From positions 62,001 through 126,000 of the forward strand of contig NZ_JQDZ01000022.1 of the NCBI RefSeq assembly GCF_000764205.1: a stretch of 64,000 bases of DNA, given 5' to 3'. The notes under the pieces are model-generated. The model worked only from the letters and a program-made list of their open reading frames with translations, was not told where the DNA came from and did no database searches. Source of the DNA: Thalassotalea sp. ND16A (GTDB lineage Bacteria > Pseudomonadota > Gammaproteobacteria > Enterobacterales > Alteromonadaceae). A program made the position numbers and the translations under genes. Of the stretch, positions 27,092 through 40,439 are shown piece by piece; position 1 is the first letter of the stretch, and each line of letters opens with the position of its first letter.

Positions 27092-29833
27092 ATGATTCTA
27101 AATACAAAAATTTCAAAACTGGTACTGGCTATCAGTGCTGTTTTAGCTACACCCGCTCTTATGGCGGCTGAAGTTAACAATGATGCAAAAAAAGAAATTA
27201 AAAAAGTTAACAAGCAAGATGAAGAGATTGAACGCATCACTGTTACTGGTATTAAGGGCAGCTTGTCGGATGCTCTACTTACCAAACGAGGTGCTAATAA
27301 TATCTTAGATGCTATTAGTGCAGAAGATATTGGCAGCTTCCCTGATAACAATGTTGCTGAATCATTGCAGCGAGTTCCTGGCGTTTCAATTACCCGTGGT
27401 TTTGGTGAAGGCCAAGGTGTTAGCGTGCGTGGTTTTGCACCAGGTATGAACCTTACTTTGGTTAATGGTCAAACAATGGCAAGTAGTTCTTTTCAGTTAG
27501 AAAATACTTTAAACCGTGGCTTTAACTACAGCTTATTACCTTCTGTCATAGTTAAACGTCTTGAAGTGTACAAATCTCCAGAAGCAAAGCTGCCCGATGG
27601 CGGCGTGGGTGGTACCATCAATGTTCAGACCAGAAAGCCATTAGAGGAAAAGAACAACCTAATTGCTGGCTCTATTTCAGGTGTTTATAATGACTTATCA
27701 GACAAAACCAACCCTAAAGGATCAATACTTGGCAACTGGAAAAATAAAGATGAAACCTTCGGTATGTTGGTTACACTTGACCATCAAACAACCGACCTAC
27801 GTCGTGATGCGGTTGAGGTACTAGGTTATATTAAAAATGATATATTTGTTAATGGTGAACAGGTAGGCGAAGATACTCTTTATCCTCGTAATATTGGCTC
27901 GGCTCTGTTTCAGCAAGAACGTGAGCGTAACACCGGTATGGTAACATTCCAGTGGCGCCCAACCGATGAATTGGATATTACGTTAAACTCTATCCTTAGT
28001 AAAACGGATGGTGACAATACCAACTATAACTTATTATCTTATCAACATTCTCTTTTCGTAACCGATCATCCGAGAAATGCTTTATCGGGAGTCGTTATAG
28101 ATGACTCGATCAATACGGCAACTCGTCTTGATTTCTTCGATAATCCAAAAGACCCATGGAAAAGAGAAGCACACCTAGGTGGCATCAGCCGTGAAGCAGA
28201 ATTAGAAACCAAAGGAACCGATTTATCAATTAGTTATACTTCTGATAATTTTGAAATAACGGCAACGGTTGGAACGACGAAAGCAACTCATGAAAGGAAT
28301 GAAAATGCACTTAGTGCACATAACCATACTGACTTAACGGTAGGTATTGACGATGGTGTAGGTTATGCACAATATCATGATTTAGATTTAACAAGCTCTG
28401 ACAGCTTACTCTACAATGCTATTACGAATCGATATATTGCTGATGAACAAGAGCAAGACTATGTTGCTGTTGACATGGAGTTCTTTATCGGTGGTGACTT
28501 TATTGAATCGGTAGAATTTGGCGCTAAATATCAAGAAATGAGCCAAGAAAAAGTACAAACCGGTAAAGTAACTAAAACGCGTGGAGACCAAAGACTACCA
28601 CTTTCACAGATATTATCTGAAGATCAAATTGGATTAACGCCAAGTGATTATTTAAGTAGCTTTACAAACCAAACAACGAACAGCTACATTTTACCCGATA
28701 TCAATGCTATTGCCGACTGGGCCACTTCACCTGAGCAAAATACTGAATTCGTTGTTAGACCTTGGCACCGCGGTAAAGGGTTTGATATTGAAGAAGAATT
28801 AACAGCGGCTTATGCTCAAGCTAATTATGCCACTGAATATAATGGTGTTGGTATCCGTGGTAACTTTGGTGTACGTGTCGTTGATAGTAAAACTGTTACT
28901 AAACAGTTCTCAAAATCAACTTCTCTTGAAGATGAATTAGCCGGTAACTATGATTATCGTTCAACCGGTAGTTCTACAGAGGTATTACCAAGCGCAAATG
29001 TTAATTTTGATTTTCAGAATGATACCGTTTTGCGTGTCGCACTTTCTCGTGTAATGAGTCGTCCAGGCTATACTGACCTTGCAAGAACATTAAATGCACC
29101 TATCCCAGTAATTCCTGAAGATCAGCGTGCTGAAATGACCGATGCTCAAGTTGCGGAGTTCTTTGCAAACTATGACTATAAAGGTCAGTCAGGGAATGCC
29201 GATTTAGACCCATTCAAAGCAGACAAATTAGATCTGTCTTATGAAGTGTATTACGGTGATGCATCCTCTGTAAGTTTAGCTGCATTCTATTTTGATGTTC
29301 AATCATTTATTTTCAATGAAGAGCGACCTGTTGATGTTTACAATGATGGTCGAATTTATACTATCACTCAACCAGTAAATGGTGAGGGTGGTACTATTAA
29401 AGGCCTTGAATTCGCATTTTTACATAACTTTGATAATGGCTTAGGCGTGCAATTCAACTATACCTATGCAGATAGTAGCTCAAGTGTTAAAGATCCGGTT
29501 ACAGAAGATGAGTTACCACTAGCTGGTTTGTCAGAAGATACATTCAATGCGGTAGTGTTTTATAGTAAAGACAAGTGGAATGCACGTCTTGCCTACAACT
29601 ACCGTAGTGACTTCTTTGAACAAATTGACCGAGGAGTGCCCCGCTTTAGAGAAGGCAGTGGATTCTTAACGTCTAAAGTAAGCTATCGTATAACCGACCA
29701 CTTAACTGCATTTATTTCTGGAAATAACCTATTAGATACTGAAAGGTATCGTTACATTGGTACCGAAGCTAGACCTTTCCAAACGTCTACTACAGGTCGA
29801 GTTATTTCTGCCGGTATTGACTTTAAGTTCTAA
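27092..29833 (+). CDS. TonB-dependent outer-membrane receptor (glycan-type)
   Basis: 913 aa, with a strong AGGGGA site seven bases before the ATG. The signal peptide ends at TPALMA-AE. There is no STN domain: after a short linker comes the TonB-box-like region and plug (ITVTGIKGSLSDALL, FPDNNVAESLQRVPGVSITR, VSVRGFAPGMNLTLVNGQ). The barrel ends in GIDFKF. Plug and barrel are highly similar to the receptor at 23426, so the two arose by duplication. This one is likely the main importer while the upstream one also signals. Members of this class take up large oligosaccharides with energy from TonB-ExbBD, which is not encoded here. Confidence 0.92.
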   Translation: MILNTKISKLVLAISAVLATPALMAAEVNNDAKKEIKKVNKQDEEIERITVTGIKGSLSDALLTKRGANNILDAISAEDIGSFPDNNVAESLQRVPGVSITRGFGEGQGVSVRGFAPGMNLTLVNGQTMASSSFQLENTLNRGFNYSLLPSVIVKRLEVYKSPEAKLPDGGVGGTINVQTRKPLEEKNNLIAGSISGVYNDLSDKTNPKGSILGNWKNKDETFGMLVTLDHQTTDLRRDAVEVLGYIKNDIFVNGEQVGEDTLYPRNIGSALFQQERERNTGMVTFQWRPTDELDITLNSILSKTDGDNTNYNLLSYQHSLFVTDHPRNALSGVVIDDSINTATRLDFFDNPKDPWKREAHLGGISREAELETKGTDLSISYTSDNFEITATVGTTKATHERNENALSAHNHTDLTVGIDDGVGYAQYHDLDLTSSDSLLYNAITNRYIADEQEQDYVAVDMEFFIGGDFIESVEFGAKYQEMSQEKVQTGKVTKTRGDQRLPLSQILSEDQIGLTPSDYLSSFTNQTTNSYILPDINAIADWATSPEQNTEFVVRPWHRGKGFDIEEELTAAYAQANYATEYNGVGIRGNFGVRVVDSKTVTKQFSKSTSLEDELAGNYDYRSTGSSTEVLPSANVNFDFQNDTVLRVALSRVMSRPGYTDLARTLNAPIPVIPEDQRAEMTDAQVAEFFANYDYKGQSGNADLDPFKADKLDLSYEVYYGDASSVSLAAFYFDVQSFIFNEERPVDVYNDGRIYTITQPVNGEGGTIKGLEFAFLHNFDNGLGVQFNYTYADSSSSVKDPVTEDELPLAGLSEDTFNAVVFYSKDKWNARLAYNYRSDFFEQIDRGVPRFREGSGFLTSKVSYRITDHLTAFISGNNLLDTERYRYIGTEARPFQTSTTGRVISAGIDFKF

Positions 29834-29856
29834 ACTTTAGTCCATCGAGCACATCA

Positions 29857-29884
29857 AGGGGCCTGAGCTAGCTCAGGCCCTTTT
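29857..29884 (+). terminator. Rho-independent terminator
   Basis: GGGCCTGAGCTAGCTCAGGCCC is a perfect 22-base palindrome followed by TTTT, 25 bases after the receptor stop codon. Confidence 0.9.
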
Positions 29885-29992
29885 CAATGTTTAAAATGAA
29901 GCTCTATGGTTATACCTATCAGGGTTTTATATAAACAAGGTGCACAATACGGGCTCAATAGAGCCAAATAATTAAGATCAGTTGTAGGTTGA

Positions 29993-33208
<3,216 letters not shown>

Positions 33209-33235
33209 CCTTGCGTTGAAGTTTACATGATGTGT

Positions 33236-33270
33236 AGTCCTTGAATGTCACGGATGATGATTCAAGGACT
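33236..33270 (+). terminator. Intercistronic hairpin
   Basis: AGTCCTTGAAT and ATTCAAGGACT form an 11-bp perfect stem with a 13-base loop between the GH2 and sulfatase genes. There is no T-run directly behind it, so it may be an attenuator or mRNA-stabilising hairpin instead of a full terminator. Confidence 0.5.
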
Positions 33271-33315
33271 CAAGCTGTTTTACTATTAAATAATATTGTT
33301 TTCAGGTGATTAAAA

Positions 33316-34722
33316 ATGAAGTTAAAATCCCTTTTTATCCTATGGTGTTTGCAACTCCCTTATGTGGTTTTTGCAACAGAGCAACAACCGAATGTTGTCG
33401 TCTTTTTTATTGACGATCTCGGCTGGGCCGATGTTGGGGTTAATGGTTCAACCTTTTATGAAACCCCCAATATTGATGCCCTTGCTAACCAAGGCGCAAA
33501 TTTCACCCGCGCTTATTCTGCTCATCCTGTTTGTTCACCGTCACGCGCTGCTATGATGAGTGGTAAAGCGCCGCAACGTGTTGGTATTACCGATTGGATC
33601 CATCAACCCTCAGAACTACATTTACCGCTTGCAGAAGTCACCATAGGTGAAGCGTTTCAACAAGCAGGTTATAAAACCGGTTATATTGGCAAGTGGCACA
33701 TTGGTGAGAAAGACCAGCAAATGCCAAAAAGCCAGGGTTTTGATTGGATGAAAGCCGTAAACCGTGGTGGCCAGCCTGGCTCCTATTTTTATCCTTATAA
33801 AAAGCCTAAAGGCGGTTTTGGCAAGGCGGAATTTTTAAACATTCCGGATCTTGAAGACGGTAAAGTAGGTGATTATCTGACTGATGCTGTTACCGATAAC
33901 GCGCTAGGTTTTATTGAAAAAAACCAAAAGCAGCCGTTCCTGTTGTATGTTTCTCATTATGCCGTTCATACCCCGATTCAGGCACCCGCAGATTTAATTA
34001 AGAAATACCAGAAAAAAAGAAAAGACCTTTACCAAGACTCAAGAACCCCTTACAACCAAGGCCGTAATAACACTTATTATCGTGCCCGTCAGGATCTTCC
34101 GGCTTATGCGGCCATGATGGAAAACCTAGATACAAATATTGGCCGAGTCATTAAGCGTCTTGATGAGCTTAATCTTACCGATAATACCATAGTGGTTTTT
34201 ACTTCTGACAATGGTGGACATGGGAAAAAAACCAGTAATCAACCGCTTAATAATGGTAAAGGCTTTAATTATGAAGGTGGAATTCGCATTCCAACCATCA
34301 TCTCATGGCCAGGTCAAATCAAAAAGCTAAGCTCCGATTTGCCAATTATTACTATGGATATGTACCCAACCTTGCTAGATCTTGCCGGTATTGAGCTGAA
34401 ACCAAAACAGCATCTTGACGGTATGTCGATTAAAACTTTGCTCACAGGTAAAAAAGCAGCGGCAAAGCTTAAACAGCGTTTCTTGGCCTGGACCTATCCA
34501 CATGAACACGGCTCTGGCCACAAACCGTCATCTGCCATTAGTAAAGATGGCTGGAAGCTTATTAAATTCAAAGTTGGAAATCCGTTTGAACTTTATAATC
34601 TCACTAATGATGTAGGGGAACAAAAAGATCTTGCCGAGCAAAATCCGAAAAAAGTTAAACAGCTGGCAAGTTTATTAGCTAAGTGGCTTGAGCAAACAAC
34701 GCCAAAAACGCCTAAAACGTAA
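33316..34722 (+). CDS. Exported S1-family sulfatase
   Basis: 468 aa; the signal peptide ends at YVVFA-TE. FIDDLGWADVG is the first metal motif. The active-site cysteine is C73 in CSPSR, followed by AAMMSGKAPQRVGITDWIH, then GKWHIG and FTSDNGGH. The RVGITDWI stretch resembles sulfatase subfamilies that act on galactose or GalNAc (S1_20-like), but I cannot fix the regiospecificity. The C-terminus has FELYNLTNDVGEQKDLA. It lies between a beta-galactosidase and a beta-hexosaminidase, so it probably removes a sulfate that blocks one of them. It is periplasmic by its signal peptide. Confidence 0.9.
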   Translation: MKLKSLFILWCLQLPYVVFATEQQPNVVVFFIDDLGWADVGVNGSTFYETPNIDALANQGANFTRAYSAHPVCSPSRAAMMSGKAPQRVGITDWIHQPSELHLPLAEVTIGEAFQQAGYKTGYIGKWHIGEKDQQMPKSQGFDWMKAVNRGGQPGSYFYPYKKPKGGFGKAEFLNIPDLEDGKVGDYLTDAVTDNALGFIEKNQKQPFLLYVSHYAVHTPIQAPADLIKKYQKKRKDLYQDSRTPYNQGRNNTYYRARQDLPAYAAMMENLDTNIGRVIKRLDELNLTDNTIVVFTSDNGGHGKKTSNQPLNNGKGFNYEGGIRIPTIISWPGQIKKLSSDLPIITMDMYPTLLDLAGIELKPKQHLDGMSIKTLLTGKKAAAKLKQRFLAWTYPHEHGSGHKPSSAISKDGWKLIKFKVGNPFELYNLTNDVGEQKDLAEQNPKKVKQLASLLAKWLEQTTPKTPKT

Positions 34723-34781
34723 GAAAAGTAAACCAGCCCTGATGGATGGGGCGCTAATTTTTAATGGGACACACAATATTT

Positions 34782-36833
34782 ATGAAATATTTATTTATCA
34801 TTTTGGCCTGTTTTTGTCAGGTCAGCATAGCGGCGCAGCTACCCGTAGTGCCAGCGCCACAACAATGGCTTTCAGCCGACAGCAAGCTGTTATTAACCAA
34901 TCAGAAAATTGACGCCGTTGGTGAATTTCAGTCATTGGCTGAGCTGTTTGCCATGGAGCTGCAACAACGGACCAATAAAAATTTTACCGCGCAAAGTTCA
35001 TCAGCGCTGTTGAATTTATTTTCATCGGCTGACGCAAGTTTCAACTTTGTTATCAAAGCAAGTTTAGCCAAAGAGGCTTACGAAATTGACATCAGCGATA
35101 GTGTCACCATCAGAGCCTCACACTATCAGGGCGCTTTCTACGCAACCAGAACCTTGTTGCAAATGCTTGAAGGGCCTGAGTCAATGACCTTGCCACAAGG
35201 AAAAATTATAGATGCGCCTAAGTATCAAGTGCGTTCAATACTCCTTGACGTCGGCCGTAAATTTATCCCTTTTGAGCAATTGAAAGACTGGGTTCGCATG
35301 CTCGCCTGGAACAAAATGAACGAATTGCATTTACACCTCAATGACAATAGCTGGGGCAACTATTCCGGTTACCGTTTAGAAAGTGCAATACCTGGATTGA
35401 GTTCAAAAGACGGCTTTTACACCTGGAAAGAAATTCGTCAATTGCAAGACTTTGCTAAGACTCAGGGGGTAGAAATAGTCCCTGAAATTGATTCTCCCGG
35501 TCACGCCCTTGCATTTACCACTATTCGTCCCGATTTAGCGCAAAAAGAAATGAACCGAAATGGGTTTGGTTTGGCTTACCTTGATTTGGCCAAGCCAGAA
35601 GCGGTTGAGTTTATGAAACGTATTTTTGATGAAGTTATTCCTCATTTTGATAATCAATATTTCCACATTGGCACCGATGAATATCGTTATAAGTTGATCA
35701 AAGACAAAAAGCGTAAAGCAGAGTATGGTGAGTTGTTCCGTCGTTACATCAATGAAATGAATGACTATATAACGACGACTCATCAAAAAACTGTGCGTAT
35801 TTGGTCCGGTTATGAGCACTTGCCTGGTACCACAGAGCCGGACAAATCTATTATCATTGATATGTGGGAAACCACTGATGCACAGAATAAATCAAATGCA
35901 GGCTATCGCTTTGTCAACTCAACTGGCCAACACACTTATATCGTGCCCGGCATGGTATATTATGGTGTTGATGATGACTTTCTTTACGAGACTTGGAATC
36001 CTCGGGTTTTCCACTGGATACCTGAAGATGCTAAAAAACACTCAGTGTTGTCCCAAGCAAGTCCAGGTTTGTTAGGTGCCAAGCTGCATGTCTGGAATGA
36101 CGCAGGTCCAACCGGCTATACCTGGAATGAAATTGCCCGTTTAACTTGGCCAAGTTTGCAGGTAATGGCCGAAAACGTTTGGGGCAATAAAGCCTCAAAA
36201 AATCACGCTGATTTTAGCCTTCGCGCTTTGAAACAGTCAAAAACTGCCGATATTACCCTATTGAGTCGACAAACCAATAGCATGGATGACCACGTTGTAT
36301 GGGCGCACCAAGGTGTTGATAAACACTTTATTGCTAATAGTCATCAACCGTTAGACACAACATCTGCAAATCCTGATCTTGAATATCCATGGACTGCAGA
36401 ATTTACCCTAACTCGTCAGTCAGAAACCGCTGGCAACGATACCTTATTGTCTTCAGATCTAGCCACTTTGTATATCGATCTTGAGCATACATTTGCCGCA
36501 ACTAACTATAGCGCATTTTTAAAGACTGAAAAAATGCCGGAAATCACCAAGCGAGGTTTGGCTTTAGTCAGAGCTCACCAAGCCCCTGGTTATGAACCAT
36601 TGCAATCTTATCGTCCAGAAGTTTTAGTTTTTGATTACCTGGTACCTATGAATCAAAAGGTGACCATCAAGCTCGTTGGTGAACAAGAAAAAACCTCACT
36701 TTACGTTGATGGTCAGTTTGTTCAGGCGATAGCGAAACAAATGGTCTTGCCATTAAGAACCTTAGGCTCTCTTCGCCCAGAAAGCTTCCAGGGTGTGCTT
36801 CATAAAGCCGTTATTTATGATTCGATAAAGTAG
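34782..36833 (+). CDS. Exported GH20 beta-N-acetylhexosaminidase with LamG-like C-terminal domain
   Basis: About 683 aa. I prefer the ATG at 34782 (MKYLFIILACFCQVSIAA, a clean signal peptide) over 34764. Residues ~20-145 form the usual GH20 N-terminal alpha/beta domain (ALRT-like FYATRTLLQML). The catalytic barrel follows (VRSILLDVGRKFIP, LHLHLNDN, VPEIDSPGHALAF). FHIGTDEY carries the Asp-Glu pair of substrate-assisted catalysis (D299, E300 from this start). The last ~200 residues are a beta-rich LamG-like domain, as in some lacto-N-biosidase-type GH20 proteins. It should release GlcNAc/GalNAc, or a LacNAc-type disaccharide, from the non-reducing end. It sits between two sulfatases, the next being GlcNAc-6-sulfatase-like. 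Confidence 0.88.
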   Translation: MKYLFIILACFCQVSIAAQLPVVPAPQQWLSADSKLLLTNQKIDAVGEFQSLAELFAMELQQRTNKNFTAQSSSALLNLFSSADASFNFVIKASLAKEAYEIDISDSVTIRASHYQGAFYATRTLLQMLEGPESMTLPQGKIIDAPKYQVRSILLDVGRKFIPFEQLKDWVRMLAWNKMNELHLHLNDNSWGNYSGYRLESAIPGLSSKDGFYTWKEIRQLQDFAKTQGVEIVPEIDSPGHALAFTTIRPDLAQKEMNRNGFGLAYLDLAKPEAVEFMKRIFDEVIPHFDNQYFHIGTDEYRYKLIKDKKRKAEYGELFRRYINEMNDYITTTHQKTVRIWSGYEHLPGTTEPDKSIIIDMWETTDAQNKSNAGYRFVNSTGQHTYIVPGMVYYGVDDDFLYETWNPRVFHWIPEDAKKHSVLSQASPGLLGAKLHVWNDAGPTGYTWNEIARLTWPSLQVMAENVWGNKASKNHADFSLRALKQSKTADITLLSRQTNSMDDHVVWAHQGVDKHFIANSHQPLDTTSANPDLEYPWTAEFTLTRQSETAGNDTLLSSDLATLYIDLEHTFAATNYSAFLKTEKMPEITKRGLALVRAHQAPGYEPLQSYRPEVLVFDYLVPMNQKVTIKLVGEQEKTSLYVDGQFVQAIAKQMVLPLRTLGSLRPESFQGVLHKAVIYDSIK

Positions 36834-36848
36834 TAAAACGGTGATCAA

Positions 36849-36883
36849 CAGCAATAACTATTTTCAATCTTTAGCTATTGCTG
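36849..36883 (+). terminator. Weak intercistronic hairpin
   Basis: CAGCAATA and TATTGCTG pair around a ~19-base AT-rich loop just after the GH20 stop codon. It could be a weak terminator or processing site. Confidence 0.4.
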
Positions 36884-36977
36884 GTTTGGTTAACAGTTAT
36901 TGTTAATCAGCTTTGAGCCACTAAGTTGTACATTACTAATAGCTAATGAGTTAGCTTGTTAATAAGAGAATAATATC

Positions 36978-38633
36978 ATGCTTAAATTAAACCAATGCAA
37001 AATGGTAGCGCTGGCATTACCATTGACTATATTAACTGCTTGTATGTCAGACAGTGAAAATAAAACGATTGAACAGACGTCGGTCAAAACAGCTAAGCCC
37101 AACATAATATTTATTATGTCCGATGATCACTCAGAACGAGCAATCAGTGCTTACGGTAGTAAAATCATCGACACGCCAAGCATCGACCGCATCGCCAACG
37201 AGGGCGTTATTTTTAACAACTCTTTTGTCGCAAACTCTATTTGTGGGCCATCAAGAGCCATAATGTTAACCGGCAAACACAGTCACATTAACGGCTTTAC
37301 CGACAATTCGAGTTATTTTGACGGTAGCCAAGCGACTTATCCTAAATACCTGCAACAGGCGGGCTATCAAACGGCGATCGTCGGTAAGTGGCACTTGGCA
37401 TCTGATCCCGAGGGCTTTGATTATTGGGAGGTTCTACGCGGCCAGGGGCATTATTATTCTCCAGAATTTATTACCAATACGCCATCAGAATTAACCGTAA
37501 AAAAAGAGGTGATTGACTCACATACCAAACAGCCTAAAACGGTCTTGGAAAATACTTACCATGGCGCTTATGCGACGAGAAAAACTGGTGATTTGGCGCT
37601 AAATTTCCTTGAAAAAAGAGATACATCAAAACCCTTTGTGATGATCTATAACCATAAGGCTCCTCACCGTAACTGGATGCCAGACGTTGATGATTTAGGG
37701 TTGGTCGATACCTCAAATTTGAAGGTGCCCGCTAATTTTTACGATGATTACACCAACCGCCCAGCCGCGGCATTGCAAGAATTAGAAATCAACGACATGT
37801 ACCTGTCATACGATTTAAAACTTCGAGAACAAGACTATCAAGATGAATTACCTGATGTAAGAAATGGTTTGTATGCCCATTGGCAACGCTTGTATAACCG
37901 CATGACAGCGGAGCAAAAAGTAAAGTGGGACGCATATTACAATGAGTCAAATAAGGAATACCAAGCAGTTAAAGGTGATGCAAAAGCATTACTCGAGTGG
38001 AAATACCGTCGCTACATGCATGATTATCTGAGCTCAATTAAGTCTATGGATAATGATATTGGTCGTATCCTTGACTACCTTGACGAAAATGGTTTAGCCG
38101 AAAATACCATAGTGGTATACACCTCAGATCAAGGCTTCTTTATCGGCGAGCATGGCTGGTTTGATAAACGCTTCATGTATGAAGAAACCATGAGAACACC
38201 GTTAGTTATCCGCTACCCGAACGGTATTAAAGCAGGACAAGCTGTAACGGATTTAGTACAGAATATCGATTACGCACCAACTTTTTTAGATTTTGCCGGC
38301 ATTGATATTCCAGCCGATATACAAGGTGTTTCTTTAAAAGATCGCCTAGTGGGTGATGCAACGGAACTTGAACGCGATAGCCTTTATTACCACTACTATG
38401 AAGGTATTGAAAGAGAGCATAAAGTGGCAAAACACCAAGGTGTTCGCACTAAAACCCACAAACTTATTCACTTTAAAGATGTCGGTGTCGACCATTATGA
38501 AATGTATGACATCGTCAACGATCCGAGTGAAATGAATAACTTGTACGGCAAGGCTCAATATCGTGCTATTCAGCAAGACTTACACCAGCAATTAAGGCAG
38601 TTACGTATTAACTACAATGTCATCAAGGGTTAA
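36978..38633 (+). CDS. Lipoprotein S1 sulfatase, GlcNAc-6-O-sulfatase-like (S1_11-like)
   Basis: 551 aa with a lipobox (LTAC, Cys22). The sequence IMSDDHSERAISAYG, the active-site cysteine C89 in CGPSR with IMLTGKHSHINGF, FDGSQATYPKYLQQAGYQTA, GKWHLASDPEGFDYWEVL and GQGHYY is the pattern I associate with N-acetylglucosamine-6-sulfatases (subfamily S1_11). It should remove 6-O-sulfate from GlcNAc at a chain end, just before GH20 cleaves the GlcNAc. It lies directly downstream of the GH20 gene. This pairing is the best evidence that the target contains GlcNAc-6-sulfate, as in keratan sulfate, sulfated mucin or heparan. Subfamily call by eye. Confidence 0.88.
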   Translation: MLKLNQCKMVALALPLTILTACMSDSENKTIEQTSVKTAKPNIIFIMSDDHSERAISAYGSKIIDTPSIDRIANEGVIFNNSFVANSICGPSRAIMLTGKHSHINGFTDNSSYFDGSQATYPKYLQQAGYQTAIVGKWHLASDPEGFDYWEVLRGQGHYYSPEFITNTPSELTVKKEVIDSHTKQPKTVLENTYHGAYATRKTGDLALNFLEKRDTSKPFVMIYNHKAPHRNWMPDVDDLGLVDTSNLKVPANFYDDYTNRPAAALQELEINDMYLSYDLKLREQDYQDELPDVRNGLYAHWQRLYNRMTAEQKVKWDAYYNESNKEYQAVKGDAKALLEWKYRRYMHDYLSSIKSMDNDIGRILDYLDENGLAENTIVVYTSDQGFFIGEHGWFDKRFMYEETMRTPLVIRYPNGIKAGQAVTDLVQNIDYAPTFLDFAGIDIPADIQGVSLKDRLVGDATELERDSLYYHYYEGIEREHKVAKHQGVRTKTHKLIHFKDVGVDHYEMYDIVNDPSEMNNLYGKAQYRAIQQDLHQQLRQLRINYNVIKG

Positions 38634-38770
38634 CAAACCCAGCACTGACAAATAGCATCGAGTAAACCTAAACAAGTCAACGTCCTTATCGACTAGCGGC
38701 AGGGACGAGACGTGTTTCGGTTTCATAAATGATGCCGGTAGATAAAGTAAATAAATTTAGGGTAGACAAT

Positions 38771-40432
38771 ATGAAGCTTAAAACAACAATTTTAATCATA
38801 GCAAGCTCATTACTCATGCTAGCTCAGGTAATTAAAGCGGAGCCGATATTAAGTGGCTATTTACGCGGGGCATTTCTGCAAGCGGGGAAGATTGATAACC
38901 TTCACCTGCAAAATGTTAATGACCTAATCTATTTTAAGGCGGAGCCGTTTGCCAATGGCGACTTATATTTTGAATACCCTGACAATACCGCCGTAGCAAG
39001 CAATGTTAAATTACTAAAAAGATTCAGAAAACATAAAGACGGTATTTTACAATTCAACGGTGATGGTGCCAAATTAACCGCGGGTAAAGATTTATTATTA
39101 AATGGGCCAGGTAAAGGGGTAAAGCAATTTAGCTTTGAAACATGGATTTATATCAGTGATTGGCAAGAAAATGCCTTTATTTTTAACAAAAGCAACGATG
39201 ATTCCCATAAAGTATCCCTGCAACTTGGCTCCAAAGATAAGCAAAACTTATTATTTCAAGTAGTTAACGGTAATAAGTCACTGACGCTATCAACATCTTC
39301 ATTTAAAACGAGGAAATGGCAACATCTCGCGCTCAGCTACGACGCAAATAAACCTATAGCTGAGCAAGTCAAAATTTACGTTAATAGTAAATATATTTCA
39401 AAACAAACCATTATTGATGACACCCTTCAGCCGCCAACTTCGGTTCCTGCTATGAGCAATCTTTTTGTCATAGGTGAAAATTTTGACGGGAAATTAGACG
39501 AGATAAGACTGTGGCACAGCGTCAGATCACCTTGGCAAATAGCTAAAAACATGAAGCAGGAAATTTTTGTTGATACCTGGGATGAAACTAAATTAAAGGC
39601 GTATTGGAAAATAAAACCATCTTCTCGCTTTGTACTTGATTATCAAAGCTGGAAGGCTGATATCGCAACCATTAAATATTTTATTAAAGGCCATGGTCAA
39701 AAAGCCGTGCGTTTAGGTGTAGGTAAAGGTCAGTGGCGAGAAATGATCAGTAATCAAGCTGCCAGAGTAAATTTTGCCAACAACCTAAAGCGTGTCTTGC
39801 TTGAAAATAACATTGATGGTGTTGAATTTGATTTTGAGTGGTGCGAAAACAATGATGTTGCCTGTTGGGACGATTATAGCAAAACCATTAAAACAGTGAC
39901 TGATATATTACCCGAGCAGCTCATCGTGAGCGCATCACTTCACCCTATTTTTTACAAAATTGATAAGAGTGCGATCAAGGCACTGGACTTTGTTTCTATT
40001 CAGGCTTACGGACCAAGACCTGTTCGGTTTCCTTATAAAGAGTTTACCGACAATGTCTCAAGCATGCTTGAATATGGATTTCCGGCTGAAAAATTAGTCA
40101 TGGGGGTGCCCTTTTATGCGGTAAAAACTGATGGTGAAAAGCTTAACAATAAGTTCGTCACCCTTGGTTATCAAGAGCTGTTCAAACAACATCGGGAAAT
40201 CGATCCCCTTGTTGACCAGATCAGTATGGTTCACCCAAAGCTAGGCAAAACCAACTTCACCTACAACGGACAAACTACGCTGATCAAAAAATCTCAATAC
40301 GTTTTAGATAACAAGCTCAGAGGCGTGATGATTTGGTCACTTGGCACTGATACTGACTATAAAAACCCGACCAGCCTACTCAAAGCCATAAATGAAGTGA
40401 TCCCGGGAAACACTCCATTTAATACCAATTGA
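38771..40432 (+). CDS. Exported GH18-type glycosidase with LamG domain inserted in the barrel
   Basis: About 553 aa from ATG 38771 (AGGG upstream; signal peptide ends QVIKA-EP). The GH18 barrel starts with strand 1 (ILSGYLRG) and strand 2 (VNDLIYFKAEPFANGDLYF). It is then interrupted by a LamG/concanavalin-like domain at ~85-265 (GILQFNGDGAKLTAG, FSFETWIYISDWQENAFIF, KWQHLALSYD, FDGKLDEIRLWH). It resumes with strand 3 (KAVRLGVGKGQW) and the catalytic strand 4, IDGVEFDFEW, acid E356. Late strands (VSIQAYG, LVMGVPFYA, RGVMIWSLGTD) complete the fold. GH18 covers chitinases and endo-beta-N-acetylglucosaminidases; in this setting the latter is more likely (inferred). It has a longer paralogue at 42123. 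Confidence 0.82.
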   Translation: MKLKTTILIIASSLLMLAQVIKAEPILSGYLRGAFLQAGKIDNLHLQNVNDLIYFKAEPFANGDLYFEYPDNTAVASNVKLLKRFRKHKDGILQFNGDGAKLTAGKDLLLNGPGKGVKQFSFETWIYISDWQENAFIFNKSNDDSHKVSLQLGSKDKQNLLFQVVNGNKSLTLSTSSFKTRKWQHLALSYDANKPIAEQVKIYVNSKYISKQTIIDDTLQPPTSVPAMSNLFVIGENFDGKLDEIRLWHSVRSPWQIAKNMKQEIFVDTWDETKLKAYWKIKPSSRFVLDYQSWKADIATIKYFIKGHGQKAVRLGVGKGQWREMISNQAARVNFANNLKRVLLENNIDGVEFDFEWCENNDVACWDDYSKTIKTVTDILPEQLIVSASLHPIFYKIDKSAIKALDFVSIQAYGPRPVRFPYKEFTDNVSSMLEYGFPAEKLVMGVPFYAVKTDGEKLNNKFVTLGYQELFKQHREIDPLVDQISMVHPKLGKTNFTYNGQTTLIKKSQYVLDNKLRGVMIWSLGTDTDYKNPTSLLKAINEVIPGNTPFNTN

Positions 40433-40439
40433 AAACAAG

